DNA of 64,000 bases from JAHJQQ01 sp032907525 (GTDB lineage: Bacteria > Pseudomonadota > Gammaproteobacteria > Thiohalobacterales > Thiohalobacteraceae). Location of the stretch: assembly GCA_032907525.1 (NCBI GenBank), contig JAJJPM010000031.1:1-64000 (forward strand), in the 5' to 3' direction. The position numbers and the translations under genes are program-made. This document shows, piece by piece, positions 1-6,918 of this stretch. Numbering within the stretch: position 1 is the first letter of the stretch; every line of letters starts with the position of its first letter. The notes beneath the pieces are model-generated. The model saw only the letters and a list, made by a program, of their open reading frames with translations. It made no database searches and was not told the origin of the DNA.

Positions 1-189
<189 letters not shown>

Positions 190-312
190 TATAACACTCA
201 AACGGTTTGGGTGTTGAAGGTCGAGCGCAAGCAACAAACCCGTGATGCTTGAATCAGTTTCCGAATCAGAGGTGTTGATGGCGCGACACGATCATCAGCA
301 ACTCGAAAAGTT
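190..312 (+). other. 23S-5S internal transcribed spacer
   Basis: Spacer of about 120 bases between 23S and 5S rRNA. No tRNA is seen in it. It should carry the processing stem that pairs sequences flanking 5S, but no individual site could be fixed by eye. Confidence 0.8.
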
Positions 313-430
313 TGCCTGGCGGCCATAGCGAGTGGGAACCACCCGATCCCATCCCGAACTCGGAAGTGAAACTGCTCAGCGCCGATGATAGTGTGGGAGT
401 TCCCATGCGAAAGTAGGTCACTGCCAGGCT
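313..430 (+). rRNA. rrf: 5S ribosomal RNA
   Basis: About 118 bases beginning TGCCTGGCGGCCATAGCG and ending ACTGCCAGGCT. The two ends pair as helix I, and the internal CCGAACTCGGAAGTGAAAC block is the universal 5S core. It is the last gene of the rrn operon and is followed by an intrinsic terminator. Confidence 0.98.
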
Positions 431-440
431 TTAATGCCGG

Positions 441-480
441 AAACCCCCACAGCCCATCGGGCTCTGGGGGTTTCTTTTTT
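441..480 (+). terminator. rrn operon intrinsic terminator
   Basis: An A3-C5 arm pairs with a G5-T3 arm through a GC-rich stem (CCCCC...AGCCC-ATC-GGGCT...GGGGG), followed directly by TTTCTTTTTT. It is a strong Rho-independent terminator 10 bases after 5S rRNA. Confidence 0.95.
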
Positions 481-559
481 GTGTTCCGCCGTATGGCGGG
501 TATGGCGGGTCGGCGCTCCACACTGACGGTCGGAGCATACCGAACAACCGGGCGATGTC

Positions 560-1411
560 ATGGCGGATGCGATTTCCAGATTGCGCGACATCCTGGCGAG
601 GGAGCCGCAGCAGGAAAGGCTGGCGGAGGCTGCACTCCTGCTGGCGCAGGCATACGACCCGACGCTGGACATTTCGGCCTACCTCCGGCAATTCGACGAC
701 TGGGCAGACCACCTGAACGCGCGCTTCCATGATCATGCGGCCGATGCGGCCGATGCGGCCGAACGCATCGAGGTGCTGAACGGGTTTCTGTTCGACGAGC
801 TCGGCTTCGCGGGCGATGGCGAGCATTTCTTCGATCCGCGCAACAGCTTTCTCAACTCCGTGATCGATCGTCGATTGGGCATTCCGATATCGCTTTCCGT
901 GGTCTACATCGAGCTCGGTCGGCGGATCGGCCTGCCGCTCGAAGGGGTGTCCTTCCCCGGGCATTTCCTGGTGACGCTGCCGGTGCATCATGGCGCTGTG
1001 GTGTTGGATCCCTACGCCGAAGGGGCGTCGTTGGAGCTGGGAGATCTTGAACGGCTGCTCCGGCACGCCGACCGGGAAGCGCCTGTGGATGCGGCGCATA
1101 TCGCGACTCTCCTTGCGCCGGCATCGCTCAGCGACATCCTCATCCGCATGCTGCGCAACCTGAAGGGAATCTATTGGCGGGAGCATGACCCCGTGGAAGG
1201 GCTGCGCATACAGGACCTGTTGCTCGCGGTCGCTCCCGATCTTGCGGTGGAATATCGGGATCGCGGGATCCTCAAGCAGCGACTGGGGCAGTTCTCGGCG
1301 GCGGTCGAGGATTTCAACGATTACCTCGCCCGCCAGCCGGATGCGCTGGACGCCGAGCTGATACGTGCCCGCATCGTCGAACTGAACCGTTCCCCCCGCG
1401 TGCTCCATTAG
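560..1411 (+). CDS. sirB1: SirB1-type transglutaminase-like/TPR protein
   Basis: 283 aa protein of the SirB1/YchA (UPF0162) family: an N-terminal transglutaminase-like domain and a C-terminal tetratricopeptide-like region. Visible landmarks are the NSFLNSVIDRRLGIPISLSV block (about 97-116), the VSFPGHFLV block (about 132-140), and the helical LKQRLGQFSAAVEDFNDYL repeat near the C-terminus. The biochemical role of the family is not established. A 9-base unit repeated three times encodes an Ala-Ala-Asp run near residue 60. In E. coli this family sits near prfA/prmC; here it stands between the rrn operon and birA. No strong ribosome binding site is seen before the ATG. Confidence 0.85.
   Translation: MADAISRLRDILAREPQQERLAEAALLLAQAYDPTLDISAYLRQFDDWADHLNARFHDHAADAADAAERIEVLNGFLFDELGFAGDGEHFFDPRNSFLNSVIDRRLGIPISLSVVYIELGRRIGLPLEGVSFPGHFLVTLPVHHGAVVLDPYAEGASLELGDLERLLRHADREAPVDAAHIATLLAPASLSDILIRMLRNLKGIYWREHDPVEGLRIQDLLLAVAPDLAVEYRDRGILKQRLGQFSAAVEDFNDYLARQPDALDAELIRARIVELNRSPRVLH
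735..761 (+). repeat. 9-bp tandem repeat, three copies, inside sirB1
   Basis: ATGCGGCCG occurs three times head to tail and encodes an Ala-Ala-Asp repeat. A whole-unit change would keep the reading frame, so length variation between strains would be tolerated. Confidence 0.8.
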
Positions 1412-1533
1412 CAGAATGCGCGAACCGGCGAGCGTGTTTGCCTGCCCGGTTCGAGCCGCCGCCCCGCGATTACAGTACGCTGGGGTGCGGCCGGCGGCGG
1501 CTGTCAGCGGGGCCGCTATGCTAAACTGCGCCC

Positions 1534-2511
1534 ATGACGGCATACCTGCCATTGCTGCAGCTTCTCGCTGACGGGCGTTTCCATTCAGGGGAGGCGCTCG
1601 GGAGACGCCTCGGGGTGACCCGTGCCGCAATCTGGAAGCAGCTGAAAGTGCTGGCCGCTCTCGGACTCAAGATCCAGTCTGTGCGGGGCAGAGGCTACCG
1701 TCTCGAGCATCCCATAGAATTGCTCGATCCTGACGTGATCCGCGACAGCCTCAGCCCGGCAACGCGCAGCTGCCTACCGCGTATCGATGTCTTTCCGCAA
1801 ATCGATTCCACCAACACCTACCTTAAGAAGTGCGCCCTCCTGGATGCGCAGTCGGGTACCGTTTGCCTGGCGGAATGGCAGACGGCGGGCCGTGGGCGCA
1901 GGGGGCGGGAATGGATATCGCCTTTCGGCGGCAACCTCTATCTCTCTGTGCTGTGGCGCTTCGCCGGCGGGCCCGGGACGATCGGCGGGTTCAGCCTGGT
2001 CATCGGCGTGGCACTGGCGCGGGCTCTGAGGGGCGTCACGGGTTCGGGCATCGGCCTGAAATGGCCTAACGACCTGTTGTGGCAGGGGCGCAAGCTTGCC
2101 GGGGTTCTGGTCGAACTGGCGGGTGAAGCCGGCGGTCCCAGTCACGCCGTGGTGGGTATCGGGGTGAATGTGCGCATGCCCGACCGGGCTGCGGAAGCGG
2201 TCGATCAGCCCTGGGTGGATCTGTTCCGGATGTGCGGCGACACGCCGTCCCGCAACGGGTTGGCGGCGCGCATTCTGGACGAACTGGTGCAGGCCGTCAC
2301 GACCTTCGAACTGCACGGATTCGCGCCTTTCGTGGACGCCTGGCGCGAGTTCGATGTGATCGCCGGCCGGCCCGTACAGCTGCACCTGCCCAACGAGATC
2401 GTGCGCGGCGAGGCGCGCGGCATCGATGCGAGTGGCGCCTTCGTCGTGCAGGTCGGTGCCGAGCTGCGGCGTTTCGCATCGGGCGAGATCAGTCTGCGGA
2501 TGGCCACATGA
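1534..2511 (+). CDS. birA: Bifunctional biotin-protein ligase / biotin operon repressor BirA
   Basis: 325 aa, close to the E. coli length. It activates biotin to biotinyl-AMP and attaches it to the acetyl-CoA carboxylase carrier protein; the N-terminal winged helix suggests it can also repress biotin genes. The helix-turn-helix region is about residues 18-45 (GEALGRRLGVTRAAIWKQL). The biotin-binding loop GRGRRGREW is at 119-127, and KWPNDLLWQGRKLAGVLVE carries the conserved catalytic-domain lysine. The stop overlaps the coaX start (ATGA). The rrn-birA-pantothenate kinase-tRNA order recalls E. coli, but murB is absent. Confidence 0.96.
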   Translation: MTAYLPLLQLLADGRFHSGEALGRRLGVTRAAIWKQLKVLAALGLKIQSVRGRGYRLEHPIELLDPDVIRDSLSPATRSCLPRIDVFPQIDSTNTYLKKCALLDAQSGTVCLAEWQTAGRGRRGREWISPFGGNLYLSVLWRFAGGPGTIGGFSLVIGVALARALRGVTGSGIGLKWPNDLLWQGRKLAGVLVELAGEAGGPSHAVVGIGVNVRMPDRAAEAVDQPWVDLFRMCGDTPSRNGLAARILDELVQAVTTFELHGFAPFVDAWREFDVIAGRPVQLHLPNEIVRGEARGIDASGAFVVQVGAELRRFASGEISLRMAT

Positions 2512-3323
2512 TTCTGCTGCTGGATGCCGGGAATTCCCGGCTCAAATGGGCCGTTATGCGTAATGGCCATTACGAATACGGCGGGGTGCTGGAACACGGT
2601 ACCGTCGCGATCAAGGAACTGGCCAGCGCGGCCTGGAGTCCCCTCGACCCTCCCGAGGCAGTGCTGGTCGCCAATGTCGCCGGCGAGGCCCTGCGGCGCG
2701 CGCTGAACTCCTGGGTCAAGCGCCATTGGAAACTGACGCCGGAATATCTCTCGGCGACCCGGGAGGAATTCGGTATCCGCAACGCTTACAGCGACCCCGT
2801 CCGACTGGGCATCGACCGGTGGCTTGCCCTGCTGGCTGCGCGGGAGCTCCTCAAGGGGCCGCTCTGCATCGTCGATTGTGGCACCGCCCTGACCATCGAC
2901 GTGCTGTCGCAGGACGATCGTCATCTGGGCGGTCTGATCATTCCAGGCATTCAACTGATGCGGGACTCGCTGGCGGCCCGCGCACCGGCGATCCGGGACC
3001 AGATCGATCAGGCGACCCCCGATCAGGTGTCCCTCCTGGGCACGGATACAGGGAGTGCGGTCGCCGGCGGCACCGTCTATGCGGTGGTCGCAGTGATCGA
3101 TCGCGTGTTGTCCGATCTGCGGTCGGACATCGGGAGGCATCTGCGCTGCATCCTTACCGGCGGCGATGCGCCGCTGCTGTTGCCGTTGCTGGGAAGCCGC
3201 GTGCAGCATGAATCCGATCTCGTGCTGCAGGGCCTGGCGCGTGTGGCGCGGGCGCGACTTGTCACGCCATCGGCGCAGCCGAGTGCGGCTGCTCCTTCCG
3301 CCGAGGTCGCGCCGCAGTCATGA
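2508..3323 (+). CDS. coaX: Type III pantothenate kinase
   Basis: 271 aa. It phosphorylates pantothenate, the first step of coenzyme A synthesis, and replaces the unrelated CoaA found at this locus in E. coli. The ASKHA-fold motifs are visible: DAGNSRLKW at 6-14 (phosphate loop), GIDRWLALLAAR, and IVDCGTALTID. The ATG at 2508 is chosen because it overlaps the birA stop and starts exactly at the MILLLDAGNS motif; the frame is open further upstream, inside birA. The C-terminal tail is rich in Ala, Pro and Ser. Its stop overlaps the next start (ATGA), which gives a tightly coupled three-gene operon. Confidence 0.95.
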   Translation: MILLLDAGNSRLKWAVMRNGHYEYGGVLEHGTVAIKELASAAWSPLDPPEAVLVANVAGEALRRALNSWVKRHWKLTPEYLSATREEFGIRNAYSDPVRLGIDRWLALLAARELLKGPLCIVDCGTALTIDVLSQDDRHLGGLIIPGIQLMRDSLAARAPAIRDQIDQATPDQVSLLGTDTGSAVAGGTVYAVVAVIDRVLSDLRSDIGRHLRCILTGGDAPLLLPLLGSRVQHESDLVLQGLARVARARLVTPSAQPSAAAPSAEVAPQS

Positions 3324-4168
3324 GATACGCCGTCTATCTTTTGCTGGTGGCCAATCTGGCGTTCTTCGCCTGGTTGTACCGGACGCATGAACAGTACGTG
3401 CCACCCGATGGCCCCGTGGTCACGGCGCTGCCGGCGACGGTCGAGTCGCTCCGATTGCTGCGTGAGCGCGGTGTGGACACCGTTGTGGCGCATGGGGGTG
3501 ACCGTTTACCGCCGGCCCCGGAGGATTCACCGTCGCCGCCGGCACCTACCGGCGAGGTGGCGACGCTCGATGCCGGGCCGGAGGGCCCGCTGCCGGAATC
3601 GGCCGAAGCACCCGGCGAAGCGGTGTCCAGTACCGATCAGGAGGGTACGGATGTCGCAGCCGGGAACGGGCGTGCCCTGGCGGAAGCATTGCCGCCGCAA
3701 CCTGCGGCAGCGCCGGTGCGTATCTGCCAGACGATCGGCCCCTTCCTCGCACGCCGGGATGCCGAGCGCCTGGTGGGACAGCTGGCGGAGGCCGGCCCGC
3801 AAGCCGTGATCCGGGTCTCACAGATGCAACAGCCCAACGGTTACTGGGTCTATCTGCCCGAGATGGAGCGCAACGCCGCGCGCCGGACGGTGAGGGAGCT
3901 GCAGGCCAGGGGGGTCGAGGATTACTATCTCGGCCGCCAGAACGTGATTTCGCTGGGTTTGTTCTCCGACAGGCGCACCGCCGAAGCGCGGATGCGCGAA
4001 ATCGCCGCGATGGGGTACGAGCCCAAGGTCGAAGAGCGCTTCAAGAGCCGTGACATGTATTGGGTGGATCTCGAAGAACAGGAACCGGACCGCCTGAGTG
4101 ACGAGCGCTGGCAGGTCCTGCTCGGGCCGCTGGCGGATATCCGTCGCCAGTCCGTGAGCTGCGAATAG
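3320..4168 (+). CDS. SPOR-domain membrane-anchored protein
   Basis: 282 aa. One N-terminal membrane segment (about 4-20, YAVYLLLVANLAFFAWLY) is followed by a long Pro/Ala/Glu-rich linker and a C-terminal domain that looks like SPOR (about 205-270; YLGRQNVISLGLFSDRRTAEARMREIAAMGYEPKVE is split here over two known strands and a helix). SPOR domains bind denuded peptidoglycan glycans at division septa, so the protein probably faces the periplasm. It overlaps coaX by four bases. A SPOR gene after coaX is common in gammaproteobacteria. Confidence 0.82.
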   Translation: MRYAVYLLLVANLAFFAWLYRTHEQYVPPDGPVVTALPATVESLRLLRERGVDTVVAHGGDRLPPAPEDSPSPPAPTGEVATLDAGPEGPLPESAEAPGEAVSSTDQEGTDVAAGNGRALAEALPPQPAAAPVRICQTIGPFLARRDAERLVGQLAEAGPQAVIRVSQMQQPNGYWVYLPEMERNAARRTVRELQARGVEDYYLGRQNVISLGLFSDRRTAEARMREIAAMGYEPKVEERFKSRDMYWVDLEEQEPDRLSDERWQVLLGPLADIRRQSVSCE

Positions 4169-4169
4169 T

Positions 4170-4198
4170 TTGCGAGGTCCGGCGGGATTGCCTAGAAT
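4170..4198 (+). promoter_or_regulatory. Putative sigma-70 promoter of tRNA-Thr
   Basis: TTGCGA (4170-4175), a 17-base spacer, and TAGAAT (4193-4198), followed by a GC-rich discriminator. Transcription would start near 4205, some 16 bases before the tRNA. The GC-rich discriminator fits stringent control of stable RNA. Confidence 0.65.
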
Positions 4199-4220
4199 CC
4201 TCCCGCCAAATCAATTCATT

Positions 4221-4296
4221 GCTGGCGTAGCTCAGTCGGTAGAGCGTCTGATTTGTAATCAGAGGGTCACGGGTTCGATTCCTGTCGCCAGCACCA
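4221..4296 (+). tRNA. tRNA-Thr (UGU anticodon)
   Basis: 76 bases with encoded CCA. Acceptor arms GCTGGCG and CGCCAGC pair. The anticodon stem CTGA/TCAG encloses TTTGTAA, giving anticodon TGT. The T arm contains GGTTCGATTCC. It corresponds in position to thrU of E. coli, but the tRNA-Tyr, -Gly, second tRNA-Thr and tuf that follow there are not present after it here. Confidence 0.97.
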
Positions 4297-4312
4297 TTCT
4301 TTAGTTGCTCCG

Positions 4313-4331
4313 TTGTCGATATTTCTGACAA
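4313..4331 (+). other. Short inverted repeat after tRNA-Thr
   Basis: TTGTC-GATATTTCT-GACAA. It could be a weak hairpin at the end of the tRNA transcript or an operator for the gene that follows. The surrounding 4297-4555 stretch is clearly more AT-rich than the rest of the window and holds no gene. Confidence 0.35.
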
Positions 4332-4481
4332 CGTCTTGTCTGCCTCACATGCGTCAACTGGTTGTGTCGTATTGACTTTTCTCTTGTCGCCCCCAAATGC
4401 GCTGTCGCAACCCTTAACAGAATTGAGGATATGGTATTTTTCGCCACCCTTATTTTTCATATATAACAAATAGTTGATCTA

Positions 4482-4498
4482 TTGGCCGGAGTCTTGCA
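4482..4498 (+). promoter_or_regulatory. Putative sigma-54 (RpoN) promoter
   Basis: TTGGCCGGAGTCTTGCA has GG (4484-4485) and GC (4496-4497) ten bases apart, as the -24/-12 consensus YTGGCACGN4TTGCW requires. It ends 57 bases before the ATG of a PEP-CTERM gene. Sigma-54 control through PrsK/PrsR has been proposed for PEP-CTERM genes in bacteria with exosortase systems. Confidence 0.6.
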
Positions 4499-4555
4499 TC
4501 TGGAATTAGTCAAAGCGTTTCCTAAGACGCTGCAGTCACAAAATGGAGGAGTGCT

Positions 4556-5434
4556 ATGACCCGGAAGGCCCTTGGAGTCACCCTTGCTATGGCGATGGGT
4601 GTGGCAGCGCCAGGCGCTGCGTTCGCGGTCTCGTATGCCGTGTCGATCAATGAGATCACCAATTTCAACATGTGGGTGACAGGCGGCACGATCAGTCCGT
4701 TCAGCTTCACGTTCTCCAATGATTCCGCCGCTCTCGGCGGTACCGGGGCCAGCAACGTCGATGCACAGGATGCGGCGGCCGCATGCGTCGGCACCGCCTG
4801 CGCCGGCTGGCAGAATCAGTTCACGAGCCATTCCGGCGTTGCCTCGGAGTTTTCCTACGGCGATGCGCAGATCGTCTCGTTGCCGACGTTGTCGGGAGGG
4901 CTGGGCGCGGCCTCGGCGATCGGTGAGTCGCATACCACGAACAACACGGGGTTCGGGTCGGGCGGCAATACGCTGATCGCTTCGTTTAGCGTCGACTCGC
5001 TCAATGCCGGCGTTCAGCTGCATTTCGACTTCGATGCATCGCTGCTGATGCAGACCGTCATGGGTATCGGTGATTCCGGCGTCGCCGCGAATACGTTCAT
5101 GCAGATCACGCTCAGCGGTTCTTCGGGCAGCTACCAGTTTCTGTGGGCGCCGAACGGCGCGACAGGCGGGATCGTCGGCGGGACCGAGCACAGCGACCCG
5201 TTCAGCCTGAATCGGGGCATCTCGGGAACGGACAGTGTCTCGGCGACGACGCTGACCCCGGGGTTTCTGGGCTTCCATGCGGTGACCGACGGGCTTGTCG
5301 CCGGCAATTACACCCTGAACATCAACATGACCCAGACGGCCAATGTCACCGCCGTCCCCGTTCCCGGCGCCGCCTGGCTGCTGGGCTCCGGGGTGCTCGG
5401 CCTGGCCGGTGCCGCCAGGCGGCGTGCGGCATAG
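4556..5434 (+). CDS. VPLPA/PEP-CTERM exosortase substrate protein
   Basis: 292 aa exported protein. It has a signal peptide (about 1-22, cleaved near AFA), a Ser/Gly/Asn-rich low-complexity body, and a C-terminal sorting signal: VPVPGAAWLLGSGVLGLAGA followed by ARRRAA. This tripartite tail (short motif, membrane helix, arginine cluster) directs cleavage by an exosortase (EpsH/XrtA family), usually in exopolysaccharide-producing bacteria. The start follows GGAGG-like AATGGAGGAGTGCT. A sigma-54-type promoter lies upstream and an intrinsic terminator downstream, so it is a single-gene unit. The function of the body is unknown. No exosortase gene is in this window. Confidence 0.85.
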   Translation: MTRKALGVTLAMAMGVAAPGAAFAVSYAVSINEITNFNMWVTGGTISPFSFTFSNDSAALGGTGASNVDAQDAAAACVGTACAGWQNQFTSHSGVASEFSYGDAQIVSLPTLSGGLGAASAIGESHTTNNTGFGSGGNTLIASFSVDSLNAGVQLHFDFDASLLMQTVMGIGDSGVAANTFMQITLSGSSGSYQFLWAPNGATGGIVGGTEHSDPFSLNRGISGTDSVSATTLTPGFLGFHAVTDGLVAGNYTLNINMTQTANVTAVPVPGAAWLLGSGVLGLAGAARRRAA

Positions 5435-5461
5435 GCATATTTATCTTCAGGCGCACTCGTG

Positions 5462-5488
5462 AAAACGGCGGCTTCGGCCGCCGTTTTT
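5462..5488 (+). terminator. Intrinsic terminator after PEP-CTERM gene
   Basis: AAAACGGCGGC-TTC-GGCCGCCGTTTTT: a perfect GC-rich stem with flanking A and T runs, 27 bases after the stop. It is likely bidirectional, but all neighbours here run on the plus strand. Confidence 0.9.
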
Positions 5489-5508
5489 CGTTGTGTCGCG
5501 ACGAGGGC

Positions 5509-5536
5509 TTGCTTTGTGTCTGGGGCTGTATATACT
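5509..5536 (+). promoter_or_regulatory. Putative lexA promoter
   Basis: TTGCTT (5509-5514), 16-base spacer, TATACT (5531-5536). The -10 hexamer lies inside the first LexA box, so LexA binding would block polymerase. Confidence 0.55.
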
Positions 5537-5541
5537 TCCAG
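5526..5541 (+). promoter_or_regulatory. LexA box 1 (SOS box) upstream of lexA
   Basis: CTGTATATACTTCCAG fits CTG-N10-CAG with an AT-rich core close to the E. coli consensus. It lies 30 bases before the lexA ATG. Confidence 0.88.
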
Positions 5542-5544
5542 GTA

Positions 5545-5560
5545 CTGTATGAATCGCCAG
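5545..5560 (+). promoter_or_regulatory. LexA box 2 (SOS box) upstream of lexA
   Basis: CTGTATGAATCGCCAG fits CTG-N10-CAG. It starts three bases after box 1, so the two half-site arrays are 19 bases apart centre to centre. Tandem boxes before lexA are also found in E. coli and imply autorepression of lexA-imuA-imuB. Confidence 0.82.
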
Positions 5561-5571
5561 GTGATACCGGT

Positions 5572-6174
5572 ATGTCCGAGCTGACTCCGCGCCAGACAGA
5601 GATCCTGGATCTGATCCGCGAATCCATCGCCGAGCGCGGCTCGCCCCCGACCCGCGCCGAGATCGCCGCGGCTTTCGGCTTCCGTTCGCCCAATGCTGCC
5701 GAGGAGCATCTCAAGGCGCTGGCGCGCAAGGGGGCCATTGAACTGCTGCCAGGATCCTCGCGCGGCATCCGGCTGCTGGAGGAACCCGGCCTGCCGGTGG
5801 TCGGTCGGGTTGCGGCCGGTTCGCCCATCCTGGCTGAACAGCATATCGAACAGCATTACGAAGTCGACCCGTGGGTGTTCCAGCCACGGGCGCATTATCT
5901 GCTGCGGGTGCGCGGCATGAGCATGCGCGATGCCGGTATTCTTGACGGCGATCTGCTCGCCGTGCACCGCACGAGCGAGGCGCGCAATGGTCAGGTGGTG
6001 GTGGCGCGTGTCGAGGACGAGGTCACCGTGAAGCGCTTCCAGCAGCGGGGCAGTCAGGTGCAGCTGTTGCCGGAAAACCCCGATTTCGAACCCATCCACG
6101 TCGATCTGCGTCGCCAATCCCTGGTTATCGAGGGATTGGGCGTCGGTATCCTCCGAACCGGACAATCGCTATGA
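5572..6174 (+). CDS. lexA: SOS response repressor/protease LexA
   Basis: 200 aa, near the E. coli length of 202. The winged-helix DNA-binding domain covers about 1-70 (LTPRQTEILDLIRESI; PPTRAEIAAAFGF; SPNAAEEHLKALARKGAIEL). Autocleavage site Ala82-Gly83 lies in GRVAAGSP; the catalytic dyad is Ser117 (RGMSMRDAGI) and Lys154 (EVTVKRF). On DNA damage, RecA filaments trigger self-cleavage and derepress SOS genes. The ATG at 5572 is preferred because it begins the conserved MSELTPRQ; the frame is open upstream. Its stop overlaps the imuA start (ATGA), which makes it the first gene of a LexA-regulated operon with imuA and imuB. Confidence 0.97.
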   Translation: MSELTPRQTEILDLIRESIAERGSPPTRAEIAAAFGFRSPNAAEEHLKALARKGAIELLPGSSRGIRLLEEPGLPVVGRVAAGSPILAEQHIEQHYEVDPWVFQPRAHYLLRVRGMSMRDAGILDGDLLAVHRTSEARNGQVVVARVEDEVTVKRFQQRGSQVQLLPENPDFEPIHVDLRRQSLVIEGLGVGILRTGQSL

Positions 6175-6815
6175 ATCTCGATTATCTGCTGCAGCGCGCC
6201 GACATCTGGCGTGGCGGTGAGCAATCCACACGCATGCCCGCTGTTCCCACGGGTTTCGCGGAGCTGGATGCGGTGTTCCCCGGCGGGGGCTGGCCACAAG
6301 GTGCACTGACCGAACTGCTGGTGCCGCGCGAGGGCATCGGCGCCCTGCAGTTGTTGTTACCGGCGCTCGCACGTCTGAGCCAGCAACAGCGCTGGATTGC
6401 CTGGGTGGCGCCCCCCTACATCCCCTATGCCCCGGCATTGGCGGCGGCGGGGGTGGACCTGTCGCGCATGCTGCTCATCCATCCCCGGGCTGGCAGCGAC
6501 GGCCTCTGGGCCATAGAACAGAGCCTGCGCTCCGGCACCTGCGGTGCCGTACTGGCCTGGCCCGTCGTCGGAGACGGCAAGGTCCTGCGCCGGCTGCAGC
6601 TGGCTGCCGAGGCGGGTCAGTCGCTGGGTATCCTGTTCAGGCCGGAGCAGGTTGCCGAACGGCCTTCGCCGGCGGCACTGCGGGTGCAGGTCTCACGTCG
6701 CCACGATGGCGTGGCGGTGCAGGTGCTCAAGCGCCGGGGTGGCTGGGCAGCCGGCCCTGTGCAGCTGTCATTGGATCAGCTGCTGCGTCAGACGCCGGAG
6801 CCCTGCCTTTCCTGA
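6171..6815 (+). CDS. imuA: Mutasome protein ImuA (RecA-like/SulA-like)
   Basis: 214 aa. ImuA is a RecA-fold protein that works with ImuB and the polymerase DnaE2 in damage-induced translesion synthesis. The N-terminal part PTGFAELDAVFPGGGWPQGALTE resembles the RecA/ImuA region before the P-loop. The following LLVPREGIGALQLLLPAL lacks a clear GxxGxGKT Walker A motif, as in many ImuA proteins. It overlaps lexA by four bases, so it is expected to be induced with lexA. The assignment rests on this motif and the lexA-imuA-imuB order. Confidence 0.85.
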   Translation: MNLDYLLQRADIWRGGEQSTRMPAVPTGFAELDAVFPGGGWPQGALTELLVPREGIGALQLLLPALARLSQQQRWIAWVAPPYIPYAPALAAAGVDLSRMLLIHPRAGSDGLWAIEQSLRSGTCGAVLAWPVVGDGKVLRRLQLAAEAGQSLGILFRPEQVAERPSPAALRVQVSRRHDGVAVQVLKRRGGWAAGPVQLSLDQLLRQTPEPCLS

Positions 6816-6918
6816 AGCGGCCCGGCAACGGGTGCTCGCAGATGCGGGGGGCAGCATACGGAGAAACCCCTTCGCACGATCTGTGGATCCGTCCAGGGGG
6901 CCGTAAGAGTTTCCCAGC

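Noticed and set aside
431..1630. 399-codon open frame on the minus strand across sirB1
   Set aside because: It is the antisense of sirB1 and birA; composition is His/Arg/Gln-rich as in GC-driven shadow frames, and no domain is recognisable.
2205..3209. 334-codon minus-strand open frame opposite birA/coaX
   Set aside because: Antisense shadow of two clear genes; no start context or motif.
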